Part shown: positions 1-6,049 of the stretch, piece by piece | How positions within the stretch are numbered: position 1 is the first letter of the stretch | How the letters are laid out: every line of letters starts with the position of its first letter | Assembly: GCA_946004305.1 (NCBI GenBank) | Contig: CAMFZJ010000060.1 | Span: 1-8,200 of the forward strand | Direction: 5' to 3' | Length of the DNA stretch: 8,200 bases | Source of the DNA: an uncultured Clostridia bacterium | GTDB lineage: Bacteria > Bacillota > Clostridia > Oscillospirales > Acutalibacteraceae | Made by a program: the position numbers and the translations under genes | The notes under the pieces: model-generated | Databases searched by the model: none | What the model was told of the DNA's origin: nothing | The model's input: the letters and a program-made list of their open reading frames with translations, nothing else

Positions 1-431
1 AAAGACCTCTAACTCGCTGCAATATTAAAACTATGCCTCATCCGGGCTTCCCAACAGACTGTCAGCCACAGTTTTCAACCTTGCTGACAACTGTTGCAGG
101 CACAAGCATTGTCAACGAAAATGTATGGGATAACCGCTATCAGTATGTTTCTGAGCTAACATTAATGGGTGCTCACATTTCTGTTGAGGGCAGACTTGCT
201 ATTATTGAAGGAGGCTCTAAGCTAAAGGGAGCTCCTGTAAAGGCTACCGACCTTCGTGCCGGTGCTGCAATGGTAATTGCAGGACTTTGCGCAGATGGCA
301 CAACTGAGGTTTCTTCAATTCAGTATATTGAGCGTGGATACGAAAACCTTATCGAAAAGCTTACCGCTTTAGGTGCAGATATTAAAAAGGTTTACTACAG
401 CGAAAACACCGAAGAAAGCCTAAGAGCTTAA
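1..431 (+). CDS. murA: MurA, UDP-N-acetylglucosamine 1-carboxyvinyltransferase, C-terminal part (5' end outside window)
   Basis: This is the C-terminal third of the cytoplasmic enzyme that transfers enolpyruvate from PEP to UDP-GlcNAc, the first committed step of peptidoglycan synthesis. The reading frame is open from base 3 (first codon AGA) to the TAA at 429-431, giving 142 visible codons. The ATG at 33 is internal, because the residues before it (RPLTRCNIKT) already belong to the family pattern. Recognisable family signatures are PHPGFPTDCQPQ soon after the left edge and KATDLRAGAAMVIAGL in the middle; the Arg of DLRAG is a conserved active-site residue of the family. The catalytic Cys loop would lie upstream of the window. 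Whether this is the MurA1 or MurA2 (MurZ) paralogue cannot be decided from this fragment. A terminator follows 31 bases after the stop, so the gene probably ends its transcript here. Confidence 0.95.
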   Translation, partial: RPLTRCNIKTMPHPGFPTDCQPQFSTLLTTVAGTSIVNENVWDNRYQYVSELTLMGAHISVEGRLAIIEGGSKLKGAPVKATDLRAGAAMVIAGLCADGTTEVSSIQYIERGYENLIEKLTALGADIKKVYYSENTEESLRA

Positions 432-461
432 AAGCAATACCAACATATTAAAATAACTAAT

Positions 462-497
462 AAAAACCGTCATTTATTTCTGAATGGCGGTTTTTTT
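462..497 (+). terminator. Intrinsic terminator after murA
   Basis: An inverted repeat with arms at 462-473 and 484-495 pairs AAACCGTCAT with ATGGCGGTTT (one G-U pair) around a loop of about 10 bases. It runs directly into a tract of seven T (491-497). It sits just after the murA stop codon, as expected for a rho-independent terminator. Confidence 0.85.
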
Positions 498-572
498 ACT
501 TTATAGGAAATTGCTCGAAAACGGTCGGGAAAAGAAGTCCTGAAAATGTCAGCCTTTCTTCTCGAAATGGGT

Positions 573-594
573 GTCGAGGCACTCGACTTTTTTT
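573..594 (+). terminator. Terminator-like hairpin in repeat copy 1
   Basis: A perfect 6-bp stem GTCGAG/CTCGAC with loop GCA is followed at once by seven T (588-594). The left arm can also pair with the upstream CTCGA at 561-565, so two alternative folds are possible. Confidence 0.65.
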
Positions 595-671
595 AATGTT
601 TATAGAAAACTTCTTAAAAACGGTGGGGAAAAGAAGTCCTGAAAATATCAGCCTTTCTTCTCGAAATGGGT

Positions 672-693
672 GTCGAGGCACTCGACTTTTTTT
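672..693 (+). terminator. Terminator-like hairpin in repeat copy 2
   Basis: This is the same 6-bp stem, 3-base loop and T7 tract as in copy 1, displaced by 99 bases. Its right arm overlaps the proposed -35 box of the next promoter. Confidence 0.65.
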
Positions 694-710
694 AATGCAG
701 ATGTTATAAT
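682..710 (+). promoter_or_regulatory. Probable sigma-A promoter for walJ-rlmH-rqcH
   Basis: A perfect TATAAT lies at 705-710. A 17-base spacer separates it from TCGACT at 682-687 (4 of 6 matches to TTGACA), which lies inside the terminator hairpin of repeat copy 2. The start codon of the first gene is 33 bases downstream. The -10 is strong; the -35 is weak and less certain. Confidence 0.6.
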
Positions 711-742
711 ACTATAGATTTTAAGGATATGGAGAGATTTAT

Positions 743-1531
743 TTGGCGAAGGTAGTTCCGTTGTTTTCCGGAAGCAGGGGAAACAGCTATTTTATAGGCT
801 CCTCAGGAGAGGGCGTTCTCATAGACGCAGGCAGAAGTTGCAAACAGCTTGAACAGGCTCTTGAATTAAATAATGTGCGGATAAGCTCAATAGGTGGAAT
901 CTTTGTAACTCACGAGCATATAGACCATTGCAGTGCAATTAAGGTTTTTGCAAAGCGTTACGGTATAAAGGTATATGGAAGTCAAGGCACTCTTGAAGCA
1001 TTGGAAGAAGGGGGAAAGCTTGACCCTGCAATACATACACAGGTTATTTCTGACAGTATTACAGTGGGAAATATGCAGATAAACCGTTGCAATACTTCAC
1101 ACGATGCAAGGGAAAGCTGTTGCTATCAGGTTGTGACAGCAGATGACAGACGTGCGGTAGTTGCAACTGATTTAGGAATTATGACAGATTGTGTACGAGA
1201 AATTATCAAAGACAGTAATTTTGCAGTAGTTGAGTCAAACCACGATGTAAGAATGTTGAAGCTTGGAAGTTATCCACAAAGCACAAAGAAGCGTATCCTT
1301 TCCGATAAAGGACATCTTTCAAACGATTCCTGTGCAAGTGAGCTTTCCGAGTTTATAAAAAGCGGTACTTTAAGGCTTATGCTGGGACATATTTCAGAAA
1401 ATAACAATCTTCCTGATTTAGCCTTGAATACAAGTCTTAATGAGCTTATAAAGGCAAATATGAGAAACGGTATTGACTTTACCCTTGCAACAGTTCCCCC
1501 GGAAACTATGGGGCAATCAGTAATATTCTGA
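743..1531 (+). CDS. walJ: WalJ/YycJ (VicX) family MBL-fold metallohydrolase, TTG start
   Basis: This 262-residue cytoplasmic metallo-beta-lactamase-fold protein has the family's usual length. It opens with the typical FSGSRGN segment (8-14) and carries the metal-binding motif H57-E-H59-I-D61-H62 in THEHIDH. Further likely ligands or conserved positions are H120 (TSHDA), D143 (ATDLG), H191 (KGHLS) and H216 (LGHIS). In Bacillus and streptococci the family is encoded near the WalRK (YycFG/VicRK) two-component system and is tied to cell-wall and DNA-damage phenotypes; its true substrate is unsettled, though a nuclease role has been proposed. No walRK genes are visible here. The start is TTG at 743, with GGAGAG at 731-736 six bases upstream, and no in-frame ATG gives a better N-terminus. 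It is first in the operon, and rlmH follows after 7 bases, a pairing also familiar from other Firmicutes. Confidence 0.9.
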   Translation: MAKVVPLFSGSRGNSYFIGSSGEGVLIDAGRSCKQLEQALELNNVRISSIGGIFVTHEHIDHCSAIKVFAKRYGIKVYGSQGTLEALEEGGKLDPAIHTQVISDSITVGNMQINRCNTSHDARESCCYQVVTADDRRAVVATDLGIMTDCVREIIKDSNFAVVESNHDVRMLKLGSYPQSTKKRILSDKGHLSNDSCASELSEFIKSGTLRLMLGHISENNNLPDLALNTSLNELIKANMRNGIDFTLATVPPETMGQSVIF

Positions 1532-1538
1532 GGTATAT

Positions 1539-2021
1539 ATGCAGACAGTAAATATAATTTGTATTGGAAAAATTAAAGAAAGGTACTGGACAGAAGCAAT
1601 AAAGGAGTACACAAAAAGGTTAACTCCTTTCTGCAAATTCAATATAATTGAGCTAGATGAGGAAAAGGTTAATTCCAATCCTAACCGGACACAAATCAAA
1701 GCAGTTTTGGATGCAGAGGGAAAGCGGATTATATCAAAGCTTGCAAAAAATTCCTATGTTATTCCAATGTGTATTGAAGGTAAGCAATTGTCATCAACTG
1801 AGCTTGCAGATAAGATGTCAGAGGTTGTATTGTCAGGAAAAAGCAGTATTGATTTCATAATAGGGGGAAGCTGGGGACTTTCAGATGAAGTAAAAGGAAA
1901 AGCTGACTTTAAGCTTTCAATGAGCAAAATGACCTTTCCCCATCAAATGGCAAGGGTTGTTCTTTGTGAACAAATTTATCGGGCATTTGAAATTAATTCA
2001 AACGGCAAGTATCATAAGTAG
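1539..2021 (+). CDS. rlmH: RlmH, 23S rRNA (pseudouridine1915-N3)-methyltransferase
   Basis: RlmH is a small SPOUT-class methyltransferase that uses S-adenosylmethionine to methylate N3 of pseudouridine 1915 in helix 69 of 23S rRNA in the assembled ribosome. At 160 residues it has the expected length. The N-terminus NIICIGKIKERYW is typical, the cofactor-binding knot is FIIGGSWGLS (106-115), and FPHQMARVVLCEQIYRAF (133-150) plus the terminal YHK are family hallmarks. The residues just before the end (INSNGKYHK) differ from the more usual GxPYHK, a mild divergence. The start ATG is preceded by GAGGT at 1530-1534, which overlaps the walJ stop codon, so translational coupling with walJ is likely. 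It belongs to the walJ-rlmH-rqcH operon. Confidence 0.95.
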   Translation: MQTVNIICIGKIKERYWTEAIKEYTKRLTPFCKFNIIELDEEKVNSNPNRTQIKAVLDAEGKRIISKLAKNSYVIPMCIEGKQLSSTELADKMSEVVLSGKSSIDFIIGGSWGLSDEVKGKADFKLSMSKMTFPHQMARVVLCEQIYRAFEINSNGKYHK

Positions 2022-2054
2022 TATATAGGTAGTTTATAATAGGAGGTATGACAG

Positions 2055-3761
2055 ATGGCGCTGGACGGAATGATGCTCCACCATGTTTTAAACGAGCTTA
2101 AAACAGAAGCCCTGGGCTCTCGTGTGTATCAGATATATCAGCCAAACCGAGAAGAAATAATTATAGTTTTGCGCACACAAAACGGCAACAAGCGACTTTT
2201 GCTGTCCTCCCGTGCAAATTCACCGAGAGTACATTTTACAGATTACGCTGTTGAAAATCCTGCAACTCCGCCAATGCTTTGTATGTTAATGCGAAAACGG
2301 CTGGGTGGGGGAAAGCTTATAGATATCCGACAGCTTGGACTTGACAGAATAGTGTTTTTTGACTTTGAATGTACAAACGAGCTTGGGGATAAGGTTAAGA
2401 TTACTGTAATTGTAGAAATAATGGGCAAATACAGTAACATTATTATGACTGACGAAAATGGAGTAATAATTGACGCTTTAAAAAGAGTGGACCTTACAAT
2501 GTCCTCAAAGCGTATGGTGTTGCCTAATTTAAAATACGAAATTCCGTCCCCTCAGGATAAATTGAATATTTTGCTTACAGATTCTGACAAGGTAGCAGAA
2601 AGAATACTTGAAGAATCACAGACAAAGGCTCTGAATAAAGCAATACTCAATTCTGTTCAGGGAATCTCTCCCATAGTCTGCCGGGAGATTGAGGACTTTG
2701 CAGGTGAAAATACACAGCTTCTTAAGGATAAAATAAAAGAGCTCAGCGACATAGTATTACTTTCAAAAGGAACACCTGTAATGCTTTATCACAAAGGAGA
2801 AAACAAGCCTTTTGATATTAGCTTTGTAAATATTAATCAGTATGGTTCAATGGCAGAAGCAAAGGTGTATGAAAGCTTTTCAAAGCTTCTTGACAGTTTC
2901 TATATTGAACGGGACAGCGCAGACAGAATGAAGGTAAAGTCTGCTGACTTAATGAGGATTTTAAATAACCTTATTAACCGTATATCAAATAAAATCAATA
3001 ACCAGCGTCAGGAATTAAAGGTTTGCGCAGACAGAGAACAGCTGCGTATAAAGGGCGATTTGCTTCAGGCAAATCTTTATAGGATACAGCGTGGGGCAGA
3101 GTTTGTAATTGTAGAGAATTTTTATGATGAAAACAATGAAGAGATAAAAATCACTCTGAATCCGGCAATATCTCCTGCACAAAATGCTCAGAAGTTTTAT
3201 AAGGATTATAACAAAGCAAAAACTGCACAGCGTATGCTTAATGAGCAGATTGAAAAGGCTGAGCAGGAGCTTGTGTACCTTGACTCTCTGAAAGACCTTT
3301 TGTCCCGTGCAACCACAGAAAAAGAGCTTAGCCAGATTCGTGTTGAATTTGTTGAGCAGGGATATATAAAAGGACAGAAAAATAACAATAAAAAACCGCA
3401 GCAGTTACCTCCTTTGGAATACGAAACCTCTGATGGCTTTAAGGTTCTTGTTGGCAGAAATAATAAACAGAATGATAAGCTTACCCTTAAAACTGCCCGG
3501 AACAAGGACATCTGGTTTCACACAAAGAACATCCCCGGCTCCCATACTATTCTTGTTACGGATGGTAAGGAAGTAACCGATGAAGCAATAACGGAAACAG
3601 CTCAGATTGCAGCCTATCACAGTAAAGCCGGAGAAAGCAACAATGTTCCGGTAGATTATACATACATCAAGTATGTTTCAAAGCCAAACGGTGCAAAGCC
3701 GGGAATGGTGATTTTTAAAAACAATAAAACCGTATATGTTACACCAAAAGCCCCAAAGTAA
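2055..3761 (+). CDS. rqcH: RqcH, NFACT/FbpA-family ribosome quality control factor
   Basis: RqcH binds stalled 50S subunits carrying peptidyl-tRNA and directs C-terminal alanine tailing that marks the nascent chain for degradation; it is the bacterial counterpart of Rqc2/NEMF. The older name for this family is fibronectin-binding protein FbpA. The 568-residue length is close to that of the Bacillus protein. The NFACT-N domain occupies about the first 200 residues and carries D97-R98 (in LGLDRI) and E121-I-M (in VEIMGKYSN), the positions known to be needed in B. subtilis RqcH. A charged, probably coiled-coil middle (about 280-430) follows, then the NFACT-R domain (about 455-560) with VGRNNKQND and DIWFHTKNIPGSHTIL. 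AGGAGG at 2041-2046 sits eight bases before the ATG; an out-of-frame ATG at 2048 is ignored. It is the last gene of the operon. Confidence 0.95.
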   Translation: MALDGMMLHHVLNELKTEALGSRVYQIYQPNREEIIIVLRTQNGNKRLLLSSRANSPRVHFTDYAVENPATPPMLCMLMRKRLGGGKLIDIRQLGLDRIVFFDFECTNELGDKVKITVIVEIMGKYSNIIMTDENGVIIDALKRVDLTMSSKRMVLPNLKYEIPSPQDKLNILLTDSDKVAERILEESQTKALNKAILNSVQGISPIVCREIEDFAGENTQLLKDKIKELSDIVLLSKGTPVMLYHKGENKPFDISFVNINQYGSMAEAKVYESFSKLLDSFYIERDSADRMKVKSADLMRILNNLINRISNKINNQRQELKVCADREQLRIKGDLLQANLYRIQRGAEFVIVENFYDENNEEIKITLNPAISPAQNAQKFYKDYNKAKTAQRMLNEQIEKAEQELVYLDSLKDLLSRATTEKELSQIRVEFVEQGYIKGQKNNNKKPQQLPPLEYETSDGFKVLVGRNNKQNDKLTLKTARNKDIWFHTKNIPGSHTILVTDGKEVTDEAITETAQIAAYHSKAGESNNVPVDYTYIKYVSKPNGAKPGMVIFKNNKTVYVTPKAPK

Positions 3762-3770
3762 ATAAATTCT

Positions 3771-3798
3771 ATAAAATTCTACAAAGGAATTTTATTTT
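3771..3798 (+). terminator. AT-rich hairpin, probable terminator after rqcH
   Basis: A perfect 9-bp stem ATAAAATTC/GAATTTTAT (3771-3779 and 3787-3795) encloses a 7-base loop and is followed by a short T run (3795-3798). The stem is very AT-rich and the T tract short, so termination may be weak. Its right edge overlaps the first, degenerate PhoP half-site. Confidence 0.5.
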
Positions 3799-3833
3799 CA
3801 ACTATTTAACATATAATTAACCTGTAATTAACA
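3795..3833 (+). promoter_or_regulatory. PhoP box array (half-sites at exact 11-bp spacing) upstream of the phosphate transporter
   Basis: Three close matches to the Bacillus PhoP half-site (TTAACA-like hexamers with about 5 bp between them) occur in direct orientation: TTAACA 3806-3811, TTAACC 3817-3822 and TTAACA 3828-3833. All spacers are exactly 5 bases. A fourth, weaker hexamer TTTTCA at 3795-3800 keeps the same phase. The site lies 86 bases before the start codon of a Na+/phosphate cotransporter, so phosphate-starvation activation by PhoP is a strong inference. Confidence 0.75.
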
Positions 3834-3857
3834 TAGGGAAGTTTGTGGTATTTTAAT
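3828..3857 (+). promoter_or_regulatory. Probable promoter of the Na+/phosphate cotransporter gene
   Basis: The last PhoP half-site TTAACA (3828-3833) also matches a -35 box in 5 of 6 positions. After 18 bases comes TTTAAT (3852-3857; 5 of 6 to TATAAT). An alternative -10, TATTTT, lies at 3849-3854. PhoP sites replacing or overlapping the -35 are usual for activated Pho promoters. Confidence 0.5.
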
Positions 3858-3886
3858 CAATATTACTTTTTTAGTAATTTTGATTA
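3854..3886 (+). repeat. 14-bp inverted repeat in the transporter leader (operator or hairpin)
   Basis: TAATCAATATTACT (3854-3867) and AGTAATTTTGATTA (3873-3886) are reverse complements except for one position and are separated by five T. The dyad overlaps the end of the proposed -10 and the likely transcription start. It could be a repressor operator or a leader hairpin; the absence of a T run after the right arm argues against a terminator. Confidence 0.6.
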
Positions 3887-3919
3887 GTTGCTATAGATTG
3901 CTTAAAGTGGGGTAACCTA

Positions 3920-5599
3920 ATGGATGCTTACAGTATTTTATTAAAAGTAATTATGGCCCTTGGCGGACTTGGTCTTTTCCTTATCGGTATGAAGAATATG
4001 GGTGAGGGACTTGAGCTTGCAGCCGGCAGTAAGCTTAGAACTTTGCTTGAAAAAATCACAAGCAATAAGTTCATAGCAATGCTTGTGGGTGTATTGGTAA
4101 CTGGTGTTATTCAAAGCTCATCTGCCACAGACGCAATGGTGGTAGGTTTTGCAAATGCAGGACTTATGGATTTAGGACAAGCTATAGGTGTTTTGTTTGG
4201 TGCAAAAATCGGTACCACAGTAACATCCCTGCTTCTTGCAATTGATATTAAATCCTTTGTGCCTATCTTCATATTCTTGGGTGCAATTATTATCACCTTT
4301 TTCAAGAAGAACAACTACAAATACTACGGTCAGATTGCCGCAGGCTTCGGTATGCTTTTTCTGGGACTTTCATTAATGAGCCAAAACCTTAAATGGATGG
4401 GCGAAAGCGAAGCTTTCTTAAGTATTGCAGACAAGCTTAGCTTCCCGCTACTTGGATTGATTGTAGGCATAGTATTTACAGGAATTATCCAAAGTTCATC
4501 TGCTTCAGTGGGTATTCTTATGGCTCTTGCAGCAGCGGGAGTAATCACAAATCTTGACCAGGCTGTTTATGTAGTATTCGGCTTTAACGTAGGTGCTTGT
4601 TCAGCAGCTATTTTATCATCCCTTGGCGCAAACCGTACAGCAAAGCAAATAGCTTTTTCAAATCTTTTGATAAGCTGTATCGGTGCTGTAATTATGACAA
4701 TAATAACAATGTTCCTGCCTTTTACAAAGGCAATAGATTATTTCCTTCCGGCAGAAACAGTTGGCGTAGCAAGTCAGATTTCAGCCGCACATATTCTGTT
4801 TAATATTGCAATTACGGTAATACTTTTGCCTTGTTCCAATCTTATTATAAAGCTTACAAATCTGATTATGCCCATTAAGGAAGACGAGGAAGAGGAAGAG
4901 GTTACAGTTTATCTTGACTCCCGTATTCTTACAACGCCTCCTATGGCTGTTCAGCAAACAGAAAAAGAATGCGGACGTCTTGCAGAACTTGCAAGAAAGA
5001 GCTTCGATTTATCTATAAACGCTATATTTGAGAAAGATGCAAAAGCTATTGAAAAGCTTGCGGACAACGAGCTTGTAATTGATAAGCTTACTCACGGAAT
5101 TACAAAATACATAGTAAAAATTAACGGTCTCGATATAATGGACTATGACCGTAAGGTTATGGGTGCTATGTATAACGCAATTCAGGACTTAGAGCGTATC
5201 GGCGACAGAAGCGAGAACATCTGCGAGGCGGCTCAGAAACTTATTAGCGGAGAAATTGATTTTTCCGATGAGGCTATGAAGGAGCTTAAGGAACTTTGCA
5301 AGGCTGTTCAGGGTATTCTTGACGACAGCTTCTATCTGTTTACAAATCAAAGTAAGGACCCTGATTTAATAGAAGCGGTATTAAATGCAGAGGATCAGAT
5401 TGACGAATACACAGAAATGTTCAGACGCAACCATATTAAGCGACTAAGTAAAAACCTGTGTTCAGCAGAGTCAGGCGCAGTATTCCTTGAGATAATAACC
5501 AATCTTGAACGTATCGGCGACCACGCTGTAACAGTTGCATTCTGTATTCCCTATAAGCGCCCACAGCAGATTTCTGCAAATAGTGAAAAGGCAGTATAA
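3920..5599 (+). CDS. Na+/phosphate cotransporter (Na/Pi, NptA/YjbB type) with C-terminal PhoU-like domain
   Basis: This 559-residue inner-membrane protein is predicted to move inorganic phosphate with sodium. The membrane part (about 1-315) contains the duplicated Na_Pi_cotrans unit: TGVIQSSSATDAM (61-73) and TGIIQSSSASVGIL (187-200), each followed by a GAKIGTT- or GFNVGAC-type segment (94-100, 221-227). About eight hydrophobic stretches are visible. An acidic linker EDEEEEE (321-327) leads to a soluble, helical PhoU-like region (about 345-545) with the repeated NLERIGDH/DLERIGDR motifs typical of PhoU metal-binding bundles. The start ATG is served by GTGGGG at 3907-3912. The gene stands alone behind its own PhoP-box promoter. 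In related transporters the PhoU domain is thought to gate or sense phosphate; some family members export rather than import, so direction is inferred from the promoter. Confidence 0.9.
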   Translation: MDAYSILLKVIMALGGLGLFLIGMKNMGEGLELAAGSKLRTLLEKITSNKFIAMLVGVLVTGVIQSSSATDAMVVGFANAGLMDLGQAIGVLFGAKIGTTVTSLLLAIDIKSFVPIFIFLGAIIITFFKKNNYKYYGQIAAGFGMLFLGLSLMSQNLKWMGESEAFLSIADKLSFPLLGLIVGIVFTGIIQSSSASVGILMALAAAGVITNLDQAVYVVFGFNVGACSAAILSSLGANRTAKQIAFSNLLISCIGAVIMTIITMFLPFTKAIDYFLPAETVGVASQISAAHILFNIAITVILLPCSNLIIKLTNLIMPIKEDEEEEEVTVYLDSRILTTPPMAVQQTEKECGRLAELARKSFDLSINAIFEKDAKAIEKLADNELVIDKLTHGITKYIVKINGLDIMDYDRKVMGAMYNAIQDLERIGDRSENICEAAQKLISGEIDFSDEAMKELKELCKAVQGILDDSFYLFTNQSKDPDLIEAVLNAEDQIDEYTEMFRRNHIKRLSKNLCSAESGAVFLEIITNLERIGDHAVTVAFCIPYKRPQQISANSEKAV

Positions 5600-5644
5600 G
5601 ACCGGCAGATAATATAACAGAAAGTTCATAGGATTTCCTTTTGA

Positions 5645-5683
5645 ACTGCCCCAAGTTCTGCATACAGCACAACTTGGGGCAGT
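5645..5683. repeat. Perfect 13-bp palindrome arms at the IS end
   Basis: ACTGCCCCAAGTT (5645-5657) and its exact reverse complement (5671-5683) flank a 13-base loop that itself contains CTG-CATA-CAG. Neither strand has a T tract after the stem, so this is not a canonical terminator, although it may fold strongly in RNA at the end of the transporter transcript. The left arm coincides with the putative IS terminal repeat. Confidence 0.8.
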
Positions 5684-5698
5684 AATAAGGTAGAACAA

Positions 5699-5896
5699 TT
5701 AAATTTTAAGCAATAAACTGATTTCGTTTTCTAACGGAGTCAGTTTTATTTTATACTATAATTGTTGTAGAAATTGATGTATTCGGATATGAGTAGGCAA
5801 GCCTCCTCATATCCGGAGAGCTAGGCTCTGTGGATACATTAGGTTTTAAGAATTGAAAAGAATTTTTTAGCTAAAGTATCACTTAGATTGCAGCAT
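5699..5896 (-). pseudogene. IS3-family transposase OrfB, C-terminal fragment with stops and a frameshift
   Basis: Read on the minus strand, the segment encodes FFSILKT, stop, CIHRA, stop, then GYEEACLLISEYINFYNN and SIK. After a one-base deletion (TTA reduced to TA near 5748) it continues in another frame as LTPLENEISLLLKI and stops at 5699-5701. This is the well-known end of the IS150-group DDE transposase (compare the family pattern FFSILKTECIYR..EYIxFYNN.RIKLKLTPLE). The motif upstream (SDTLAKKFFS) is a worn version of the usual DNAMAENFFS. Two in-frame stops plus the frameshift show that it is dead. The N-terminal part and OrfA are not recognisable. Confidence 0.75.
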
Positions 5897-5905
5897 CGTT
5901 CATCA

Positions 5906-5984
5906 GAACCGCTCGCTTACTTGTGACACTTTTGAGCTTCCCAACCTTGACCCCTGCTACATAATAAAAATAACATCAATCGTA
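5906..5984. other. Intergenic stretch before the radical SAM promoter, nothing recognised
   Basis: Between the transposase fragment and the next promoter I see no open frame with a start signal, no repeat and no RNA gene. It may be further eroded IS DNA. Confidence 0.4.
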
Positions 5985-6012
5985 TTTACAAAATCCTTGT
6001 TTGTGATATAAT
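5985..6012 (+). promoter_or_regulatory. Strong extended -10 promoter for the radical SAM gene
   Basis: TTTACA (5985-5990, 5 of 6 to consensus) and a perfect TATAAT (6007-6012) are separated by 16 bases, and TGA directly before the -10 gives an extended -10 element. The start codon follows 37 bases later. Confidence 0.75.
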
Positions 6013-6038
6013 AAATTTTGAAGACAATTGTCAGTTGC

Positions 6039-6043
6039 GGAGG
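6039..6043 (+). promoter_or_regulatory. Ribosome binding site that fixes the start of the radical SAM gene
   Basis: GGAGG lies six bases before ATG 6050. The in-frame TTG at 6035 is only four bases upstream of this site and would place the site inside the coding region, so ATG 6050 is chosen. Confidence 0.8.
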
Positions 6044-6049
6044 TATAAA

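Larger units (their letters stand above)
500..697 (+). repeat. Two tandem 99-bp direct repeats (500-598 and 599-697), each ending in a terminator-like hairpin
   Basis: The two copies are exactly the same length and abut with no gap. By eye they differ at 7 of 99 positions; six differences lie in the first 27 bases and the last 50 bases are identical. Each unit holds an imperfect hairpin (AAGAA..CTGA pairing with TCAG..TTCTT around a 5-base loop) followed by GTCGAG-GCA-CTCGAC and seven T. The only difference in the second half falls in the loop of the first hairpin. The 99-bp period is a multiple of three, so the minus strand is open through both copies and gives a repeated peptide, but there is no start signal to support a gene. 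Function is unknown; the form resembles a dispersed intergenic repeat or a duplicated terminator/leader unit. Confidence 0.85.
5642..5905 (-). mobile_element. Degenerate IS3-family (IS150-like) insertion sequence remnant, 3' end
   Basis: The left limit is set at TGAACTGCCCC (5642-5652), which has the look of an IS3-family terminal repeat beginning with TG. The body to the right holds the decayed 3' end of a transposase on the minus strand. The opposite terminus was not found in the window and the right limit is approximate. No target-site duplication can be assigned with one end missing. Confidence 0.6.

Noticed and set aside
496..681. Minus-strand open frame across the tandem repeats encoding a 33-residue repeated peptide
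   Set aside because: It is open only because the repeat period (99) is divisible by three; there is no convincing ribosome binding site and the DNA is better explained by hairpins and terminators.
1517..1860. Alternative frames overlapping rlmH on both strands
   Set aside because: rlmH is complete with family motifs and a coupled ribosome binding site, so the others are shadow frames.
3762..3919. Riboswitch in the leader of the transporter gene
   Set aside because: Only a simple dyad is present; no conserved multi-helix aptamer pattern could be recognised, and the PhoP box explains the likely regulation.
5436..5698. Two minus-strand frames across the end of the transporter gene and the palindrome
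   Set aside because: They are antisense to a well-supported gene and show no family motif or start signal.
6035..6049. Upstream TTG as start of the radical SAM gene
   Set aside because: The GGAGG ribosome binding site would then lie inside the coding sequence; ATG 6050 has ideal spacing.
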